From Lewinellaceae bacterium (lineage in GTDB: Bacteria > Bacteroidota > Bacteroidia > Chitinophagales > Saprospiraceae): DNA of 64,000 nt. Within the stretch, counting starts at the first letter, position 1. The number at the start of each line of letters is the position of its first letter. A program made the translations under genes and the position numbers. Under the pieces are notes generated by a model that ran no database searches, had not been told where the DNA came from, and was given only the letters and a program-made list of their open reading frames with translations. Below, piece by piece: positions 1-8,798 of this stretch. The stretch spans positions 1-64,000 of the forward strand of contig JACJXV010000020.1 of NCBI GenBank assembly GCA_020636445.1. Reading direction: 5' to 3'.

Positions 1-471
1 AACACTGGCTACCGCGGGGAGGCGGCTCCGCAAATCTTCCAAGCGCTGAATAATCGAATCCAGGTCTTTCCCCCGATTATCATAGTAACGCAGGTTTTTA
101 ACCATATTAAAGGACGCCCCCTCTACGAAAGCCCGGGCAATGGGCATCCGTTGTTTAGGCTTCAGATAGGCTTGTGCTTGCGCCACTACCATTTGTCCTG
201 CCAGTAAGTGTTCCCGCGGACTAAAGGACCCGGTGTAATGCTGGTAGTAATCAAAAAAATGAACCGGGATGTGGTGGCGTCCTAAAAAATTATAGAGCGC
301 ACTATTGGCATCAACACTACCGAAAATGTATAACGCACTGATGCCTTCAACCGGTAAATACCGGGGCTTGGGCGGAAGTTGCTCCGGATTCTCCGCGACC
401 GGATCAAAAAGCAGGGTGTTGTCCTTACGGCTCATCCGCCCCGGATTAAACAAGTAATACGCTTTTTTCAT
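1..471 (-). CDS. cas1: CRISPR-associated integrase Cas1, N-terminal part
   Basis: Partial gene running off the left edge; the first 157 codons are visible, starting with MKKAYYLFNPGRMSRKDNTL. Cas1 is the integrase of CRISPR adaptation and inserts new spacers together with Cas2. The visible part matches the N-terminal beta-domain and linker of type I Cas1: the ALYIFGSVDANSALYNFL and HIPVHFFDYYQHYTGSF stretches are family signatures. The catalytic Glu/His/Asp residues of the helical domain lie beyond the edge, so activity cannot be judged. The start is 12 bases after the cas4 stop, so it is the distal part of the same leftward operon; cas2 and the repeat array are expected further left but are not in view. 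Confidence 0.93.
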   Translation of the reverse strand, partial: MKKAYYLFNPGRMSRKDNTLLFDPVAENPEQLPPKPRYLPVEGISALYIFGSVDANSALYNFLGRHHIPVHFFDYYQHYTGSFSPREHLLAGQMVVAQAQAYLKPKQRMPIARAFVEGASFNMVKNLRYYDNRGKDLDSIIQRLEDLRSRLPAVASV

Positions 472-483
472 AACTACAGGGGC

Positions 484-990
484 TTAACTGAAGCAAAAAT
501 CGTAGAAGGCACAGTTTCGGCAGTAGTTCTTTTTGACCAGCTCCGGGCAAACCGGCGATTGGACAATCCGCGCTATCTCGGCTTCCCAACTCTGAACTAC
601 GGCACGATCCGCTGGTTCCCAGGTTACTTCGGTAGTTCGCTTCTGCTTGGGGTATTCAATGATTCCCTTTGCTCCATGTACTCCTCTTTGTTCTAACAGA
701 TAGAGGTAATATTTTACCTGCGCAATATGCGCCGCTTCCAGTTTGGGGCTTTTCTTGACCTCCCGAATCGTTTTGCTGACCGGATCAAAATGGTCAATCT
801 TAACCACCCCAAGATCAAGCTCCTGCCACCGTTGCGCACGCCGGGTATAGGTGGTTTTGCCAATGAGTTTGCCCTCTGCCACCGCTTGGCTATTATCTTC
901 CATGCGCATACCCCGATGGTGAAGCCAAAGCTTACGGTGACAGAGGTGATAGTAGGTTATGTGGGAAGCAGAGAACATAAGTTTGGGCAT
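484..990 (-). CDS. cas4: CRISPR-associated exonuclease Cas4
   Basis: 168 aa, normal for stand-alone Cas4, a RecB-like nuclease with an iron-sulphur cluster that trims prespacers and helps PAM selection with Cas1-Cas2. Visible features: C17 in YYHLCHRKLW, then C157, C160 and C166 (CxxCxxxxxC), together the four cluster ligands; nuclease residues D66 (KIDHFD), E77 and K79 (REVKKS), and the Q91-x3-Y95 motif. It lies between cas7 (30-base gap) and cas1 (12-base gap) in the leftward cas operon. All expected catalytic and cluster residues appear present. Confidence 0.95.
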   Translation of the reverse strand: MPKLMFSASHITYYHLCHRKLWLHHRGMRMEDNSQAVAEGKLIGKTTYTRRAQRWQELDLGVVKIDHFDPVSKTIREVKKSPKLEAAHIAQVKYYLYLLEQRGVHGAKGIIEYPKQKRTTEVTWEPADRAVVQSWEAEIARIVQSPVCPELVKKNYCRNCAFYDFCFS

Positions 991-1020
991 TTAAATTATA
1001 CAATATCCTCTGCTCACCAT

Positions 1021-2085
1021 TTAGCTTATAATCGAATCCAACAAATATTCTCTAATTTTTACTTTGGCATTTTGAAGGGCATTGTTATCAACTGTTACGT
1101 CCTTAATGAATCCTTTTGCGGCCGGAGTAACAAATAAATTCACCCCTGGAATAGTTTCATCCAGAACTGGATCAGCAAGGAACCGATCATTAGCTTGATC
1201 GTCCCTTAAATCAGCCCGAATAGCATTGACTATACTATTTGCATTCATGCTTAACGCTACAGCCAGGGTTCCTTGCGGACTAAAGGTTCGGCTTTGATTA
1301 CTGGAAATTCGCCAGTCAATTAAGGAGTCAGCTATGGCTTCGATGATCGCCTGTTGCCGAGACAAGGGTACAATGAGGACTCCTTTTTCTTCGTCATTTC
1401 TCCAACCCTGGGCAATCAATTCATCGATTTTATCAGGTCGGATTTCTGGATCGTAAGTATTTGTCGATACTGTAAATAGTCGATCTAGGTCTATTGCAAC
1501 ATCGAATACAAATAACCCATTCGCACGAGTTCCTAAGTCAAGCCAATTGCGCAAAGGTAAAGACCGATCAATACTGGTTAATAATTCTTTAATCTGGTTT
1601 GTTGTAAGTTCGTTACCCTTTTCATCCCGTACTTTAACTACATGTTGTTGAGGGTTGTCACTCCGATCAAAAGTACCGTGTTCACTACTCTCAAGATTGG
1701 CAAGAGAAGGGTGGAGTGGGCGCATAGCAGAAACAGATAATGGGCTTCTCCGCTTGAGGGTTCCAACATTTTTTTCTGCACGCATCCATCCCCCAATTAA
1801 CTGATCTGCAAAAAGTGGATCACAAGGATTCCATGGCTCTTTTTGCTCGATAGTGGGTTCTCCTTTTTTATTTTGAGAAACCTGGTAGTTAAAGGTAATA
1901 GGTGCCCTGCTTTCTTCAAGAAGGTCAACCAGCATATCCATGATGGATCTTTTAACTTGCTGGCCGCTGCTATAGGGCTGTGGGCGATTATTTATGGGAC
2001 TATAATAGGCTTTTTGACCATTATCGACACCAAAAACGGTGTGGTCAACTTGACGAAGACCACGGAGGTACAAATATCTGGGCAT
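1021..2085 (-). CDS. cas7: Cas7-type Cascade backbone subunit
   Basis: 354 aa. By position between cas8 and cas4, and by the N-terminal run YLYLRGLRQVDHTVFG followed by SSGQQVKRSIMD (about residues 39-50), this is the repeated Cas7 backbone protein that coats crRNA in the type I surveillance complex. The sequence is unlike the Cst2/DevR or Csh2 forms I know; it may belong to the Bacteroidota variant called PGING/Csp1, which I cannot confirm by eye. The start ATG is 8 bases after the cas8 stop. Alternative: another RRM-fold Cas protein, but a role in the effector complex is well supported by context. Confidence 0.8.
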   Translation of the reverse strand: MPRYLYLRGLRQVDHTVFGVDNGQKAYYSPINNRPQPYSSGQQVKRSIMDMLVDLLEESRAPITFNYQVSQNKKGEPTIEQKEPWNPCDPLFADQLIGGWMRAEKNVGTLKRRSPLSVSAMRPLHPSLANLESSEHGTFDRSDNPQQHVVKVRDEKGNELTTNQIKELLTSIDRSLPLRNWLDLGTRANGLFVFDVAIDLDRLFTVSTNTYDPEIRPDKIDELIAQGWRNDEEKGVLIVPLSRQQAIIEAIADSLIDWRISSNQSRTFSPQGTLAVALSMNANSIVNAIRADLRDDQANDRFLADPVLDETIPGVNLFVTPAAKGFIKDVTVDNNALQNAKVKIREYLLDSIIS

Positions 2086-2093
2086 AGTTTTAT

Positions 2094-3443
2094 CTATTTA
2101 GTTTGGTTAATAAATGCGTATTTGTATCGGAGAAGAGTAATGAACAATGGAATATTGGCAACCGGCATCCCAACGATTTCAACAACTACCTTGTCAATGT
2201 TTGGCAGGTCTATTTCGGGTTGTGGCAAAGCAATCTCCTTGTCGTTTAACAATTCAGTAATCGCCTCAATAAACTGGCGTTTACCATTGGCTTCCAATAT
2301 GGAGTTAATGCGATTGTCGGTAGTCGTTTTGCCTCGCTTAGCTGGTGAAACGGTACCGAGTAGGGCTGCCAGAGATGAGGCTAGGTGGAGTAGTTCTTCA
2401 TTGTTTAGCATAGCGGTTATCCAAGTTTGGTGAAATTTTTGTTGAATAGTGAATTGGGCTCCATCCAATGTAATGGGCCTACCGATATTTTTTCCAGTTG
2501 GGAAAATTAAAGCATGAAGGCCTTTAGGTTCCAGACTGCGCAATCCAATAACTCCAAGTCGGCAAGCGGATATAAAACCCATATGCGTTTCATAGAGCTT
2601 CTTAAACAATTCAACCGTAGGTCCGTCACTGGTTCCAAATAATTGTTTATGCAATTGAGGCAACCGTTGAATTTGTTGAAGTAATATTGGAATGAACCCA
2701 ATAGATGTGTTAGTCTGCCCAAGGCTATATACATAAACGAGCGTAGATTCTTCCTTTTGACTATACTGAGCAAGGGTGAACATAATTTTAGACCAATCAA
2801 TAGTTTGCAGGCTTGTCACTCCATCTTTATGAAGTAGGGTTTCATCGCGGACAAAGTCTCGCAAAGGATCATTCATACTGTATAAATCGGTGTCATTCCG
2901 ATGGAATATCCACCATCCATTCCAGGTATCGATTTGGTGAGGTTTCAATGTGGGTTGCTCCCCCATAAATTGTCGGTACATCCTCCAACCTTCAACAATT
3001 TGATCAAGTATTTCTGGAATAGAAGTTAGAATCGACATTCCTCCTTTTATGCCAATACCGGCTGCAAGGCCCAACCATGAATAATAAATTTCGTCCAGGT
3101 TAAGGGGAATTTCTAAATCGGTTATCTGCCCAGCAGTCGCATCTTCTCGATTTTTAGAATATCCACCCATATAAAGGTGGCCTTCATGAGCGTCAAGTGA
3201 ACTAACTGCTAAATGGAAATCTTTCAATGCCTGCTTTCGTATCTCAGGCAGTAAGGGGGTCTTCTTTTTGTTTTTATAAGCTTGGTCAAACTTTGAGTTA
3301 TTGGCAAGCATTAAATACCGCTCATCATCAAAAAAAAGTGGAAAAAACTCCTGGTCAAAGTACTCCCTAACCGTTACTTCTGGGCGCTGATTGTGTACTT
3401 GCCATCTGGTAAAAATGATTCTTCCTATCTCTGCAGTAAACAT
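2094..3443 (-). CDS. putative Cas8-type large subunit of Cascade
   Basis: 449 aa. No motif I can name with certainty. It is assigned as the large subunit because it sits between cas3 and cas7 in a full type I operon that otherwise lacks one; Cas8 proteins recognise the PAM and recruit Cas3 and are the most divergent Cas subunits. Visible features: a Trp-rich middle (DTWNGWWIFHRND about residues 162-174), a hydrophobic glycine-rich stretch near residues 125-140, and no CxxC zinc pair of the Cst1/Csx8 sort. The start ATG is only 2 bases after the cas3 stop, so translation is probably coupled. A Csp2/PGING-like identity is possible but unverified. Confidence 0.65.
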   Translation of the reverse strand: MFTAEIGRIIFTRWQVHNQRPEVTVREYFDQEFFPLFFDDERYLMLANNSKFDQAYKNKKKTPLLPEIRKQALKDFHLAVSSLDAHEGHLYMGGYSKNREDATAGQITDLEIPLNLDEIYYSWLGLAAGIGIKGGMSILTSIPEILDQIVEGWRMYRQFMGEQPTLKPHQIDTWNGWWIFHRNDTDLYSMNDPLRDFVRDETLLHKDGVTSLQTIDWSKIMFTLAQYSQKEESTLVYVYSLGQTNTSIGFIPILLQQIQRLPQLHKQLFGTSDGPTVELFKKLYETHMGFISACRLGVIGLRSLEPKGLHALIFPTGKNIGRPITLDGAQFTIQQKFHQTWITAMLNNEELLHLASSLAALLGTVSPAKRGKTTTDNRINSILEANGKRQFIEAITELLNDKEIALPQPEIDLPNIDKVVVEIVGMPVANIPLFITLLRYKYAFINQTK

Positions 3444-3445
3444 AG

Positions 3446-5719
3446 TTACAGGATTTGTGTGTGAATTGAAACTTCTTCTTCACGAATTACTCCTCGGGCA
3501 TCCTCTTCAGAAAATCGGTAGCGTTCATCAGGCAGGACTAAAGGATAGCTACCTAGCTCCAGTCTACGCAGGCGATTCCATCGCTGAAATGTTTCAGAAA
3601 CAGGAATCTCATATAGAGGCTTTTTATCAAAGGGAGCTTTTGAATAAGCATCAACCTGGCTAGCAAGAACGCAGGTATCTCCTTCAATTTTCAACACTTC
3701 TACAATGGTGTTACGCGGATTATGCTGTAGTTTTCGAATCCGAAATCGACCATCTTTAAAAATATAGGCGTTATTGGCTTCCGGGATAAGAAGTTCAGTG
3801 AAGACTCTATCAATCATGGCCTGCACCTGGTTTTCGGCAACAACTTCCCCGTCAGGAAACTGATCATAACTCCGTAGTATCAGTTCAAGTCGATAGGGCC
3901 TAGCTTCTTGCTCTTTCACTGGGGGCATTAAAAGATGTATAGGCTTATATTTTCCAATAGTTAGTGGACTACGCTTACGGTTTACCCGACCGAAACGTTG
4001 AATTAGAGCGTCAAGTGGAGCTGGTTGGGTAATCATCCGATCAAAAGAAATATCCAGGCTTACTTCCACAACCTGGGTAGCGACACCAATAACGGGGCCC
4101 CCTGTCGGCATTTGCTGAAGTGCAATAAGACGGGCCTCCAGTAAAGCACGATCTTCCCGGCGATAGCGACTATGAATTAGTACGATTGGATAGTTCCGGA
4201 GTTCAGGATCTTGCTTGATTTTAATGTACCATTGCTGTGCTGTTTTAACTTGATTAGCTACCAGAAGTACTTTTTCTTGCTCGCGGGTAGCTTTGCGTAG
4301 TATTTTGAACATAGATCCTTCGTCAATAGGCGCACCTTGATAGGTCTTATGGACAATATGTCGATCAAAACTGGATAACTCGGAAGGAGAAAGGCTTACT
4401 TGGTAAACGTTATTTGATCCACCAAGTAGATGGACAAGGTGATCTGCTAGGAGGCTGGGTAGTGTCGCAGTACCAATATGAACGCGACATTGATGATATA
4501 TTAAAGCCTGTATAATTTGAATCACCATACGTTGGGATTCTTCATTAAACGTGTGAATCTCGTCTAGGATAACATCGTTTCCGCGTACATCCAAGGCGAT
4601 TGATTCATGACCTGGTGTTCCGAAAACCAAGGCACTTAGTTGATGCGGGGTCATAACTTTAACTGTCGCTCCTGGGTGCTGTTGTAAATCAATATGTTCA
4701 TCCATATCCAGGTATTCTTCAGTAGCTGGCTTAGATTGCTTAGAGTCCAAAGCAACCATTGAAGCTGCATGAAGCCGCCGAATATCTGCCAGAGGCATAT
4801 CCTCTTTTAGTCGCAGGTACATCGAATTGATTGATGCCTGAAAGGGAAGGGTATAGAAAAAACGTCCATGGCAGCGGCGCACCAGAAAATCTGTTTTCCC
4901 CGCACCAGTAGGAGCCGTTACTAATGTATGTGGTCGGGGATCTTCAACAGCAATTTGCGAAAGAGGGTAGAGATGTGCTTTTTCACCATTAGCACGGTTG
5001 TGAAACGCTTGGAAAGAAGGAGGAGCAAATAACCCCTTGGCTTTATTATTAGTATTGTGTTGATAAGCGCTTCCAAAATGATCCGCAGCCATTAGCAGTC
5101 CGCGTAGTGGCGACCATCCATCTCCGAGGGTCCGGCAATACTCCAAAGCGAAATAGAAAGCATCAATTGCTATAGTTTTGCTAATCTGTTGAGGGAGTAC
5201 TCCAAAGTGCTTAGCAACCTCGATAGCGGCTGGTGCCCATACCTCCCAATGTGAAAAATGAGTTTCAATAATCTCTTCCAAATCCAATTCCCTAATGAGA
5301 TCTAATAAACCCCGCCCTGATTTGTCCTTTATGATCGACTTATGGTGAGCAACTATCATCTCCACCAGTTCAGGCCATTCATTTTTTGGAAAAAGTGGTA
5401 AGAAACCAAGTGAAGAAAATTCATGACGATGGATAGGTGTCTTTTCCGCTTCGCGAAGGGCTATTTGTTTGCGGATTATATCAGCACCGGCCAGTTGAGA
5501 TAACCAATATTCTCTTTTGGACATGTTGTTAAAGATGAGCATAGCTTGGAAAGTAGGATGTCCTTTCCCTAAATCATGGAGGATTGCCCCATGCCCCGCC
5601 AATACAGGGTCAATTTGCCATGAAGGTGCAAACTTTTCAATAGCTTGAAAAACATGCAAAGTGTGTTCTTCAAGCCAAAGTAGCCCTTTGTCTTCACTTT
5701 TAGCCAAGAGCCTCTTCAT
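3446..5719 (-). CDS. cas3: CRISPR-associated HD nuclease-helicase Cas3
   Basis: 757 aa, one polypeptide with an N-terminal HD nuclease and a C-terminal superfamily 2 helicase; it is recruited by the surveillance complex to unwind and degrade target DNA. HD domain: H48-D49 (ILHDLGKGH), H97/H99, H125-H126 (AHHKS) and D213. Helicase: Walker A at about 269-276 (APTGAGKT), DEIH box at 386-389, GTATLP motif III, and the motif VI QRFGRVNRK near residue 590. All catalytic residues appear intact. The start overlaps the cas5 stop by 4 bases (ATGA) and the stop is 2 bases before the putative cas8 start, which indicates tight co-translation. Confidence 0.96.
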   Translation of the reverse strand: MKRLLAKSEDKGLLWLEEHTLHVFQAIEKFAPSWQIDPVLAGHGAILHDLGKGHPTFQAMLIFNNMSKREYWLSQLAGADIIRKQIALREAEKTPIHRHEFSSLGFLPLFPKNEWPELVEMIVAHHKSIIKDKSGRGLLDLIRELDLEEIIETHFSHWEVWAPAAIEVAKHFGVLPQQISKTIAIDAFYFALEYCRTLGDGWSPLRGLLMAADHFGSAYQHNTNNKAKGLFAPPSFQAFHNRANGEKAHLYPLSQIAVEDPRPHTLVTAPTGAGKTDFLVRRCHGRFFYTLPFQASINSMYLRLKEDMPLADIRRLHAASMVALDSKQSKPATEEYLDMDEHIDLQQHPGATVKVMTPHQLSALVFGTPGHESIALDVRGNDVILDEIHTFNEESQRMVIQIIQALIYHQCRVHIGTATLPSLLADHLVHLLGGSNNVYQVSLSPSELSSFDRHIVHKTYQGAPIDEGSMFKILRKATREQEKVLLVANQVKTAQQWYIKIKQDPELRNYPIVLIHSRYRREDRALLEARLIALQQMPTGGPVIGVATQVVEVSLDISFDRMITQPAPLDALIQRFGRVNRKRSPLTIGKYKPIHLLMPPVKEQEARPYRLELILRSYDQFPDGEVVAENQVQAMIDRVFTELLIPEANNAYIFKDGRFRIRKLQHNPRNTIVEVLKIEGDTCVLASQVDAYSKAPFDKKPLYEIPVSETFQRWNRLRRLELGSYPLVLPDERYRFSEEDARGVIREEEVSIHTQIL

Positions 5720-6282
5720 ATGCTGAATTGTTGGGGTTGTCCATAAACTTTCAAAACACCATAGCTGGGTTCTGCATTTTGGTACCTATTATACCCAACT
5801 AGAAATGCGCCTGGCTGCTCTTTTCCGAAGAGTAGTTCAAAGCCAGGGACTTCAGAAAAGCCAGCCTCATCTAACATATAATGCCGCACAGGAAAGACGA
5901 TATCTTCATTTCTACACAAACAAAGATGTTGCTGATAGGCTTCTGAAGCATCTTCGGCAGAAGAAAAAGCAAGAGTTAAAACAGGGTTTAGGAGTACATT
6001 TCGCACAATTATGCCTGTTTTACGTTCTGCTTTTTTAAGATTTTTCTCTCCTTTGAGACTTATAATGTTATAGTCAGCACCTTGTATGACTTCTTGTTGT
6101 CGAGACAACCCTTGATAATCAATACGATGTCTTAAAATATTTTTAACACCTAGCTTTTGTCTCATACCTTCAATAATGCTAGGCGTCAAAAATTGCTGGC
6201 TAAATGTCTCACCATCCCGAACTGCGGTCCATGGTTTAATGAAACCGAAGGGCCCTGAGTATTCTACTATATGATACAGCAT
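5716..6282 (-). CDS. cas5: CRISPR-associated protein Cas5
   Basis: About 188 aa from the chosen ATG at 6282 (LYHIVEYSGPFGFIKPWTAV). Cas5 caps the 5' handle of crRNA in the type I complex. The N-terminal beta strand followed by SGPFGFIKPWT is typical of Cas5 in type I-B-like systems. A longer reading frame continues upstream to 6375 but runs back into the cas6 coding region, and the residues it adds do not look like Cas5; the 6282 start leaves a 13-base gap after cas6, so I prefer it. The stop overlaps the cas3 start (4 bases). Confidence 0.85.
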   Translation of the reverse strand: MLYHIVEYSGPFGFIKPWTAVRDGETFSQQFLTPSIIEGMRQKLGVKNILRHRIDYQGLSRQQEVIQGADYNIISLKGEKNLKKAERKTGIIVRNVLLNPVLTLAFSSAEDASEAYQQHLCLCRNEDIVFPVRHYMLDEAGFSEVPGFELLFGKEQPGAFLVGYNRYQNAEPSYGVLKVYGQPQQFSI

Positions 6283-6295
6283 AAGAATTTTGTTT

Positions 6296-6955
6296 TTACC
6301 GCAACGCTCCAAATCCAATCCCGGTACTATTTCCCACGCCAACTTCCCAGGCGAAGGCAACAACTTCCGGGGCACCTTCGACGATTACGGGGCACAGTGT
6401 GCCTTTGATATCGATATTCTTGTAACGCGTCTTTTTGATCCTGGGGGTAGGGTAGTCCGGATCAAAACGCACCGAAACATCAGTAGGTAAATGCGACCTG
6501 GAGAGTTTTTTCTGCATAATTTCCGTCAGGTACTGATTCGCTTCGGGGTCTGTTGGGTAATAAAATTGCTGGTGTGCCCCTTCGGCACGCTTGCGCTTGA
6601 TCAGGATGGGGCTTTGGGCTATGAAGCGCTGCTTTCCTCCGAAGGTGGGGGTTCGTTGAATGGTTACTTCCCGGACGGACATCCCCCAACGTATCTGGTG
6701 CCCGTTGAAGACCCCCTGGATCAGGTCAGCCAGCAGGTCTGGGTTTTGTGCACTAATCCAAAACGTACTGCCATTAGGGAAGTCCAGTCCCTCGCGGAGG
6801 CGTTGGCCATGTTCTAACCACGACAGAGAATAAAGCGAAATATCGTCGTGCAATTCATTAGGTCCTAGCCACCGGTGAAAGGCACCTACCAGCGATTCCT
6901 GATAATTAAACGGAACGATTTCCGTATTAGGTGTTAGATGAAGATAAATGCGCAT
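6296..6955 (-). CDS. cas6: CRISPR endoribonuclease Cas6
   Basis: 219 aa from the ATG at 6955 (RIYLHLTPNTEIVPFNYQ). Cas6 cleaves the CRISPR transcript within each repeat to make crRNAs. Visible features: the N-terminal RRM-like beta strand with NYQ, and the C-terminal glycine-rich loop GVGNSTGIGFGALR, the family hallmark. A longer frame starts at 7021, but that extension crosses the promoter-like element at 6981-6988 and looks non-coding. It is the first gene of the leftward cas operon. The catalytic His cannot be assigned by eye; candidates are near H28 or H50. Confidence 0.9.
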   Translation of the reverse strand: MRIYLHLTPNTEIVPFNYQESLVGAFHRWLGPNELHDDISLYSLSWLEHGQRLREGLDFPNGSTFWISAQNPDLLADLIQGVFNGHQIRWGMSVREVTIQRTPTFGGKQRFIAQSPILIKRKRAEGAHQQFYYPTDPEANQYLTEIMQKKLSRSHLPTDVSVRFDPDYPTPRIKKTRYKNIDIKGTLCPVIVEGAPEVVAFAWEVGVGNSTGIGFGALR

Positions 6956-6980
6956 AATGGTTCTTGTTAGCGATATACAA

Positions 6981-6988
6981 CAAAGGTA
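6981..6988 (-). promoter_or_regulatory. candidate -7 promoter element of the cas operon
   Basis: On the minus strand this reads TACCTTTG, an exact match to the Bacteroidota -7 consensus TAnnTTTG. It lies 25 bases before the cas6 ATG at 6955, giving a leader of about 18-20 bases. No good -33 TTTG is visible at 17-19 bases upstream, so the promoter may be weak or need activation, possibly by the WYL protein encoded just upstream. Confidence 0.5.
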
Positions 6989-7110
6989 AAGGCAACCCTG
7001 GGGAGTATTTCTCCGTACCACCCCTGGTGTTCCTGATTTTTTTGTTTTTTCCCCGAAATAACGAACGGGGTGTCAGCTTTTGCGCAGATGATTCGTGGAG
7101 CTCAGCCGGC

Positions 7111-8067
7111 TCATAAAGGTCCTGAGTCTGATAAATCCTGAATAAGTTTGGTTGCTTCCGCTCTTACTTTATCACGTAGTGTTTTTGGGCTAATGATCCG
7201 CACATGCCCGGCATTACCCAAGATAAACCCGAGGAGCCCAAAAAAATGGTTATTTACCTGGCACTGAAAATCGAAGGTATTCGATTCGGCACCAGCTTCA
7301 ATGTAGGCCTTCGCCTGCGGATAACGCTCAATGAGGTCGTTGTAGGCATACACGTCTAATTCAAGATGGATCATGACCGGCTCAGGTGCGACAATCCGAA
7401 AAACATCGGTTTGGTATTTGCGATGGTGAGCTTGAAACGCCCACGGGGTTTCAGTAAGGCGCACCCGCTCCATTCGTGAAAGCAAAAAATGGCGAATCTC
7501 GTTGTGGTCCAGGTCATACGCCTGGAGGGTGTCCAATTCCGGATTTATATCAAAAGGTTCTACCTGTCGATCGCGGGTTTGGTTGCTGTTGGTACTCCGA
7601 TATGCTTCCAGTACGACTTGTACCTGGTTCTTCCGGGCCTGTTCAAGCCGGTCGATAATTTCCAGTTTGGGCTGGCGTAAGGCGCGCAATCCCAGGCGCT
7701 GAAAGTCGTAAAGACTTTCGAGTTTATTGGACAGATAAAGGGCCTCGCGTCCGGGTAGATACCGCTGCAATAAGTTACCAATTCGCGATCGCTCATCTTC
7801 CGTTAGCGGTAGCAAGTGTTTTAATTCGGCAAAGGCGCGGTTCGGAATAACCGCGCAGCGATAGAGTGGGGGCCCTTCCTGCTCGAATTGCAGTCCTGCC
7901 GCACGCAGCAGGTCAATATCGTCGGAAATGGAATCTTTGTGTACGCCAAAATGGGCAGCCAGATCCTGGCGGGTAAACCGGTAGGGGTGGTTAAGCAGGC
8001 GTACGAGCAAACAGATTATGCGTTCTCTGGCGGACATCGTAAACTTGGGTTCAGTATCTATATGCAA
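7111..8067 (-). CDS. WYL-domain HTH transcriptional regulator of the cas locus
   Basis: 318 aa. The N-terminal winged helix-turn-helix (about residues 12-65; RFTRQDLAAHFGVHKDSISDD) resembles the DeoR-like HTH of WYL regulators; the middle and C-terminal parts (about 140-310) match the ligand-sensing WYL and WCX domains, which bind nucleic acid or nucleotide ligands in several phage-defence loci. It lies directly upstream of cas6 in the same direction, separated by 155 bases, a usual place for this family in Bacteroidota type I loci. A second plausible start is the internal ATG at 8037 (SARERIICLL). A perfect palindrome 69 bases upstream is a likely operator. Confidence 0.85.
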   Translation of the reverse strand: MHIDTEPKFTMSARERIICLLVRLLNHPYRFTRQDLAAHFGVHKDSISDDIDLLRAAGLQFEQEGPPLYRCAVIPNRAFAELKHLLPLTEDERSRIGNLLQRYLPGREALYLSNKLESLYDFQRLGLRALRQPKLEIIDRLEQARKNQVQVVLEAYRSTNSNQTRDRQVEPFDINPELDTLQAYDLDHNEIRHFLLSRMERVRLTETPWAFQAHHRKYQTDVFRIVAPEPVMIHLELDVYAYNDLIERYPQAKAYIEAGAESNTFDFQCQVNNHFFGLLGFILGNAGHVRIISPKTLRDKVRAEATKLIQDLSDSGPL

Positions 8068-8135
8068 CCCTGCACTGCAGGCTATATTACACGGTTTAAG
8101 TTACGATTTTTTTAGCGTAAGGTTTCGGTACGAAG

Positions 8136-8155
8136 AGACAATTCATGAATTGTCT
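8136..8155. promoter_or_regulatory. perfect 20-bp palindrome upstream of the WYL regulator
   Basis: AGACAATTCATGAATTGTCT is identical to its own reverse complement (10-bp arms, no spacer). It is 69 bases upstream of the WYL regulator start, as expected for a dimeric repressor's own operator. I did not find a second copy before cas6. Confidence 0.55.
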
Positions 8156-8401
8156 TTACTTACCATCACCCCACCTGCCGCCCATGCCCACGCCCCAAGG
8201 CGTAGTAGGCAAGGTCTTGTTCCAACCAGGGTAGGAGAGGGGCTCTTTTTTTTTCAGAATCAGATCAGCGGAGTGTATACCACTCAGTAAAGCTTTACCG
8301 CACGCGCATCACAAACAGGAAGAATTTGTGCACTGATGATATTTGCAGCAAAAAAGGGCAACACAGCAACGAGGGGGGTGTCCGGGAATTTCGTTTTCTA
8401 T

Positions 8402-8462
8402 TACTTAACATAATATAAATTATAGGAAAATAGGAATAGAAAACTTGTCACTGCGTTTTGTG
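8402..8462. repeat. imperfect duplicate A of the ybbR 3' end region
   Basis: Shares TACTTAACATAAT and, after a divergent AT-rich middle, AAAACTTGTCA followed by a similar CTGCGTTTTGT/TTCCTTTTGT tail with 8748-8798. The second copy contains the ybbR stop codon, so this copy looks like a decayed duplicate of that gene end. Confidence 0.5.
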
Positions 8463-8747
8463 CTGTTTACGCTGAACTGCAATGAATACAGATCCTACAT
8501 GAATACTGCATTCAACTCAATTTAATACGGTTCTCTTATATTCTGCGCAATCTATAGCTGAGCTGCTGCTAATAAGGATTAACTAAGGATTAGCGCACGG
8601 GCTGTAAAAATCCATCCTGCATAGTCTGTGACAATAATTATTCCTCGACTATGTAGATTGCATAGATGAGTATTAATTGGTTGAGATACGTTCGGCATCA
8701 GACATTACAGCTTTACCCTATTCCTTACAGAGAGCGTCTTTTTACTC

Positions 8748-8798
8748 TACTTAACATAATTAAGTAATAATCGGAAAAAACTTGTCATTCCTTTTGTA
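8748..8798. repeat. imperfect duplicate B, covering the ybbR stop
   Basis: Partner of 8402-8462. It contains the 17-bp dyad ACTTAA-CATAA-TTAAGT (8749-8765) just downstream of the ybbR stop, which may act as a transcript 3' end, and the last ybbR codons. Confidence 0.5.

Larger units (their letters stand above)
8068..8784. other. 717-base gene-free region
   Basis: Lies between the 5' end of the WYL regulator and the 3' end of ybbR. It has no credible reading frame and no CRISPR repeats. It holds the palindrome at 8136-8155, a T-tract at about 8246-8255 after a short GAG/CTC stem, and an imperfect duplication (8402-8462 and 8748-8798) that includes the ybbR stop region. It could be a decayed insertion between two originally separate blocks. 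Confidence 0.6.

Noticed and set aside
1..8784. CRISPR repeat array
   Set aside because: I looked for evenly spaced direct repeats near the cas genes and saw none; the array is probably past the left edge.
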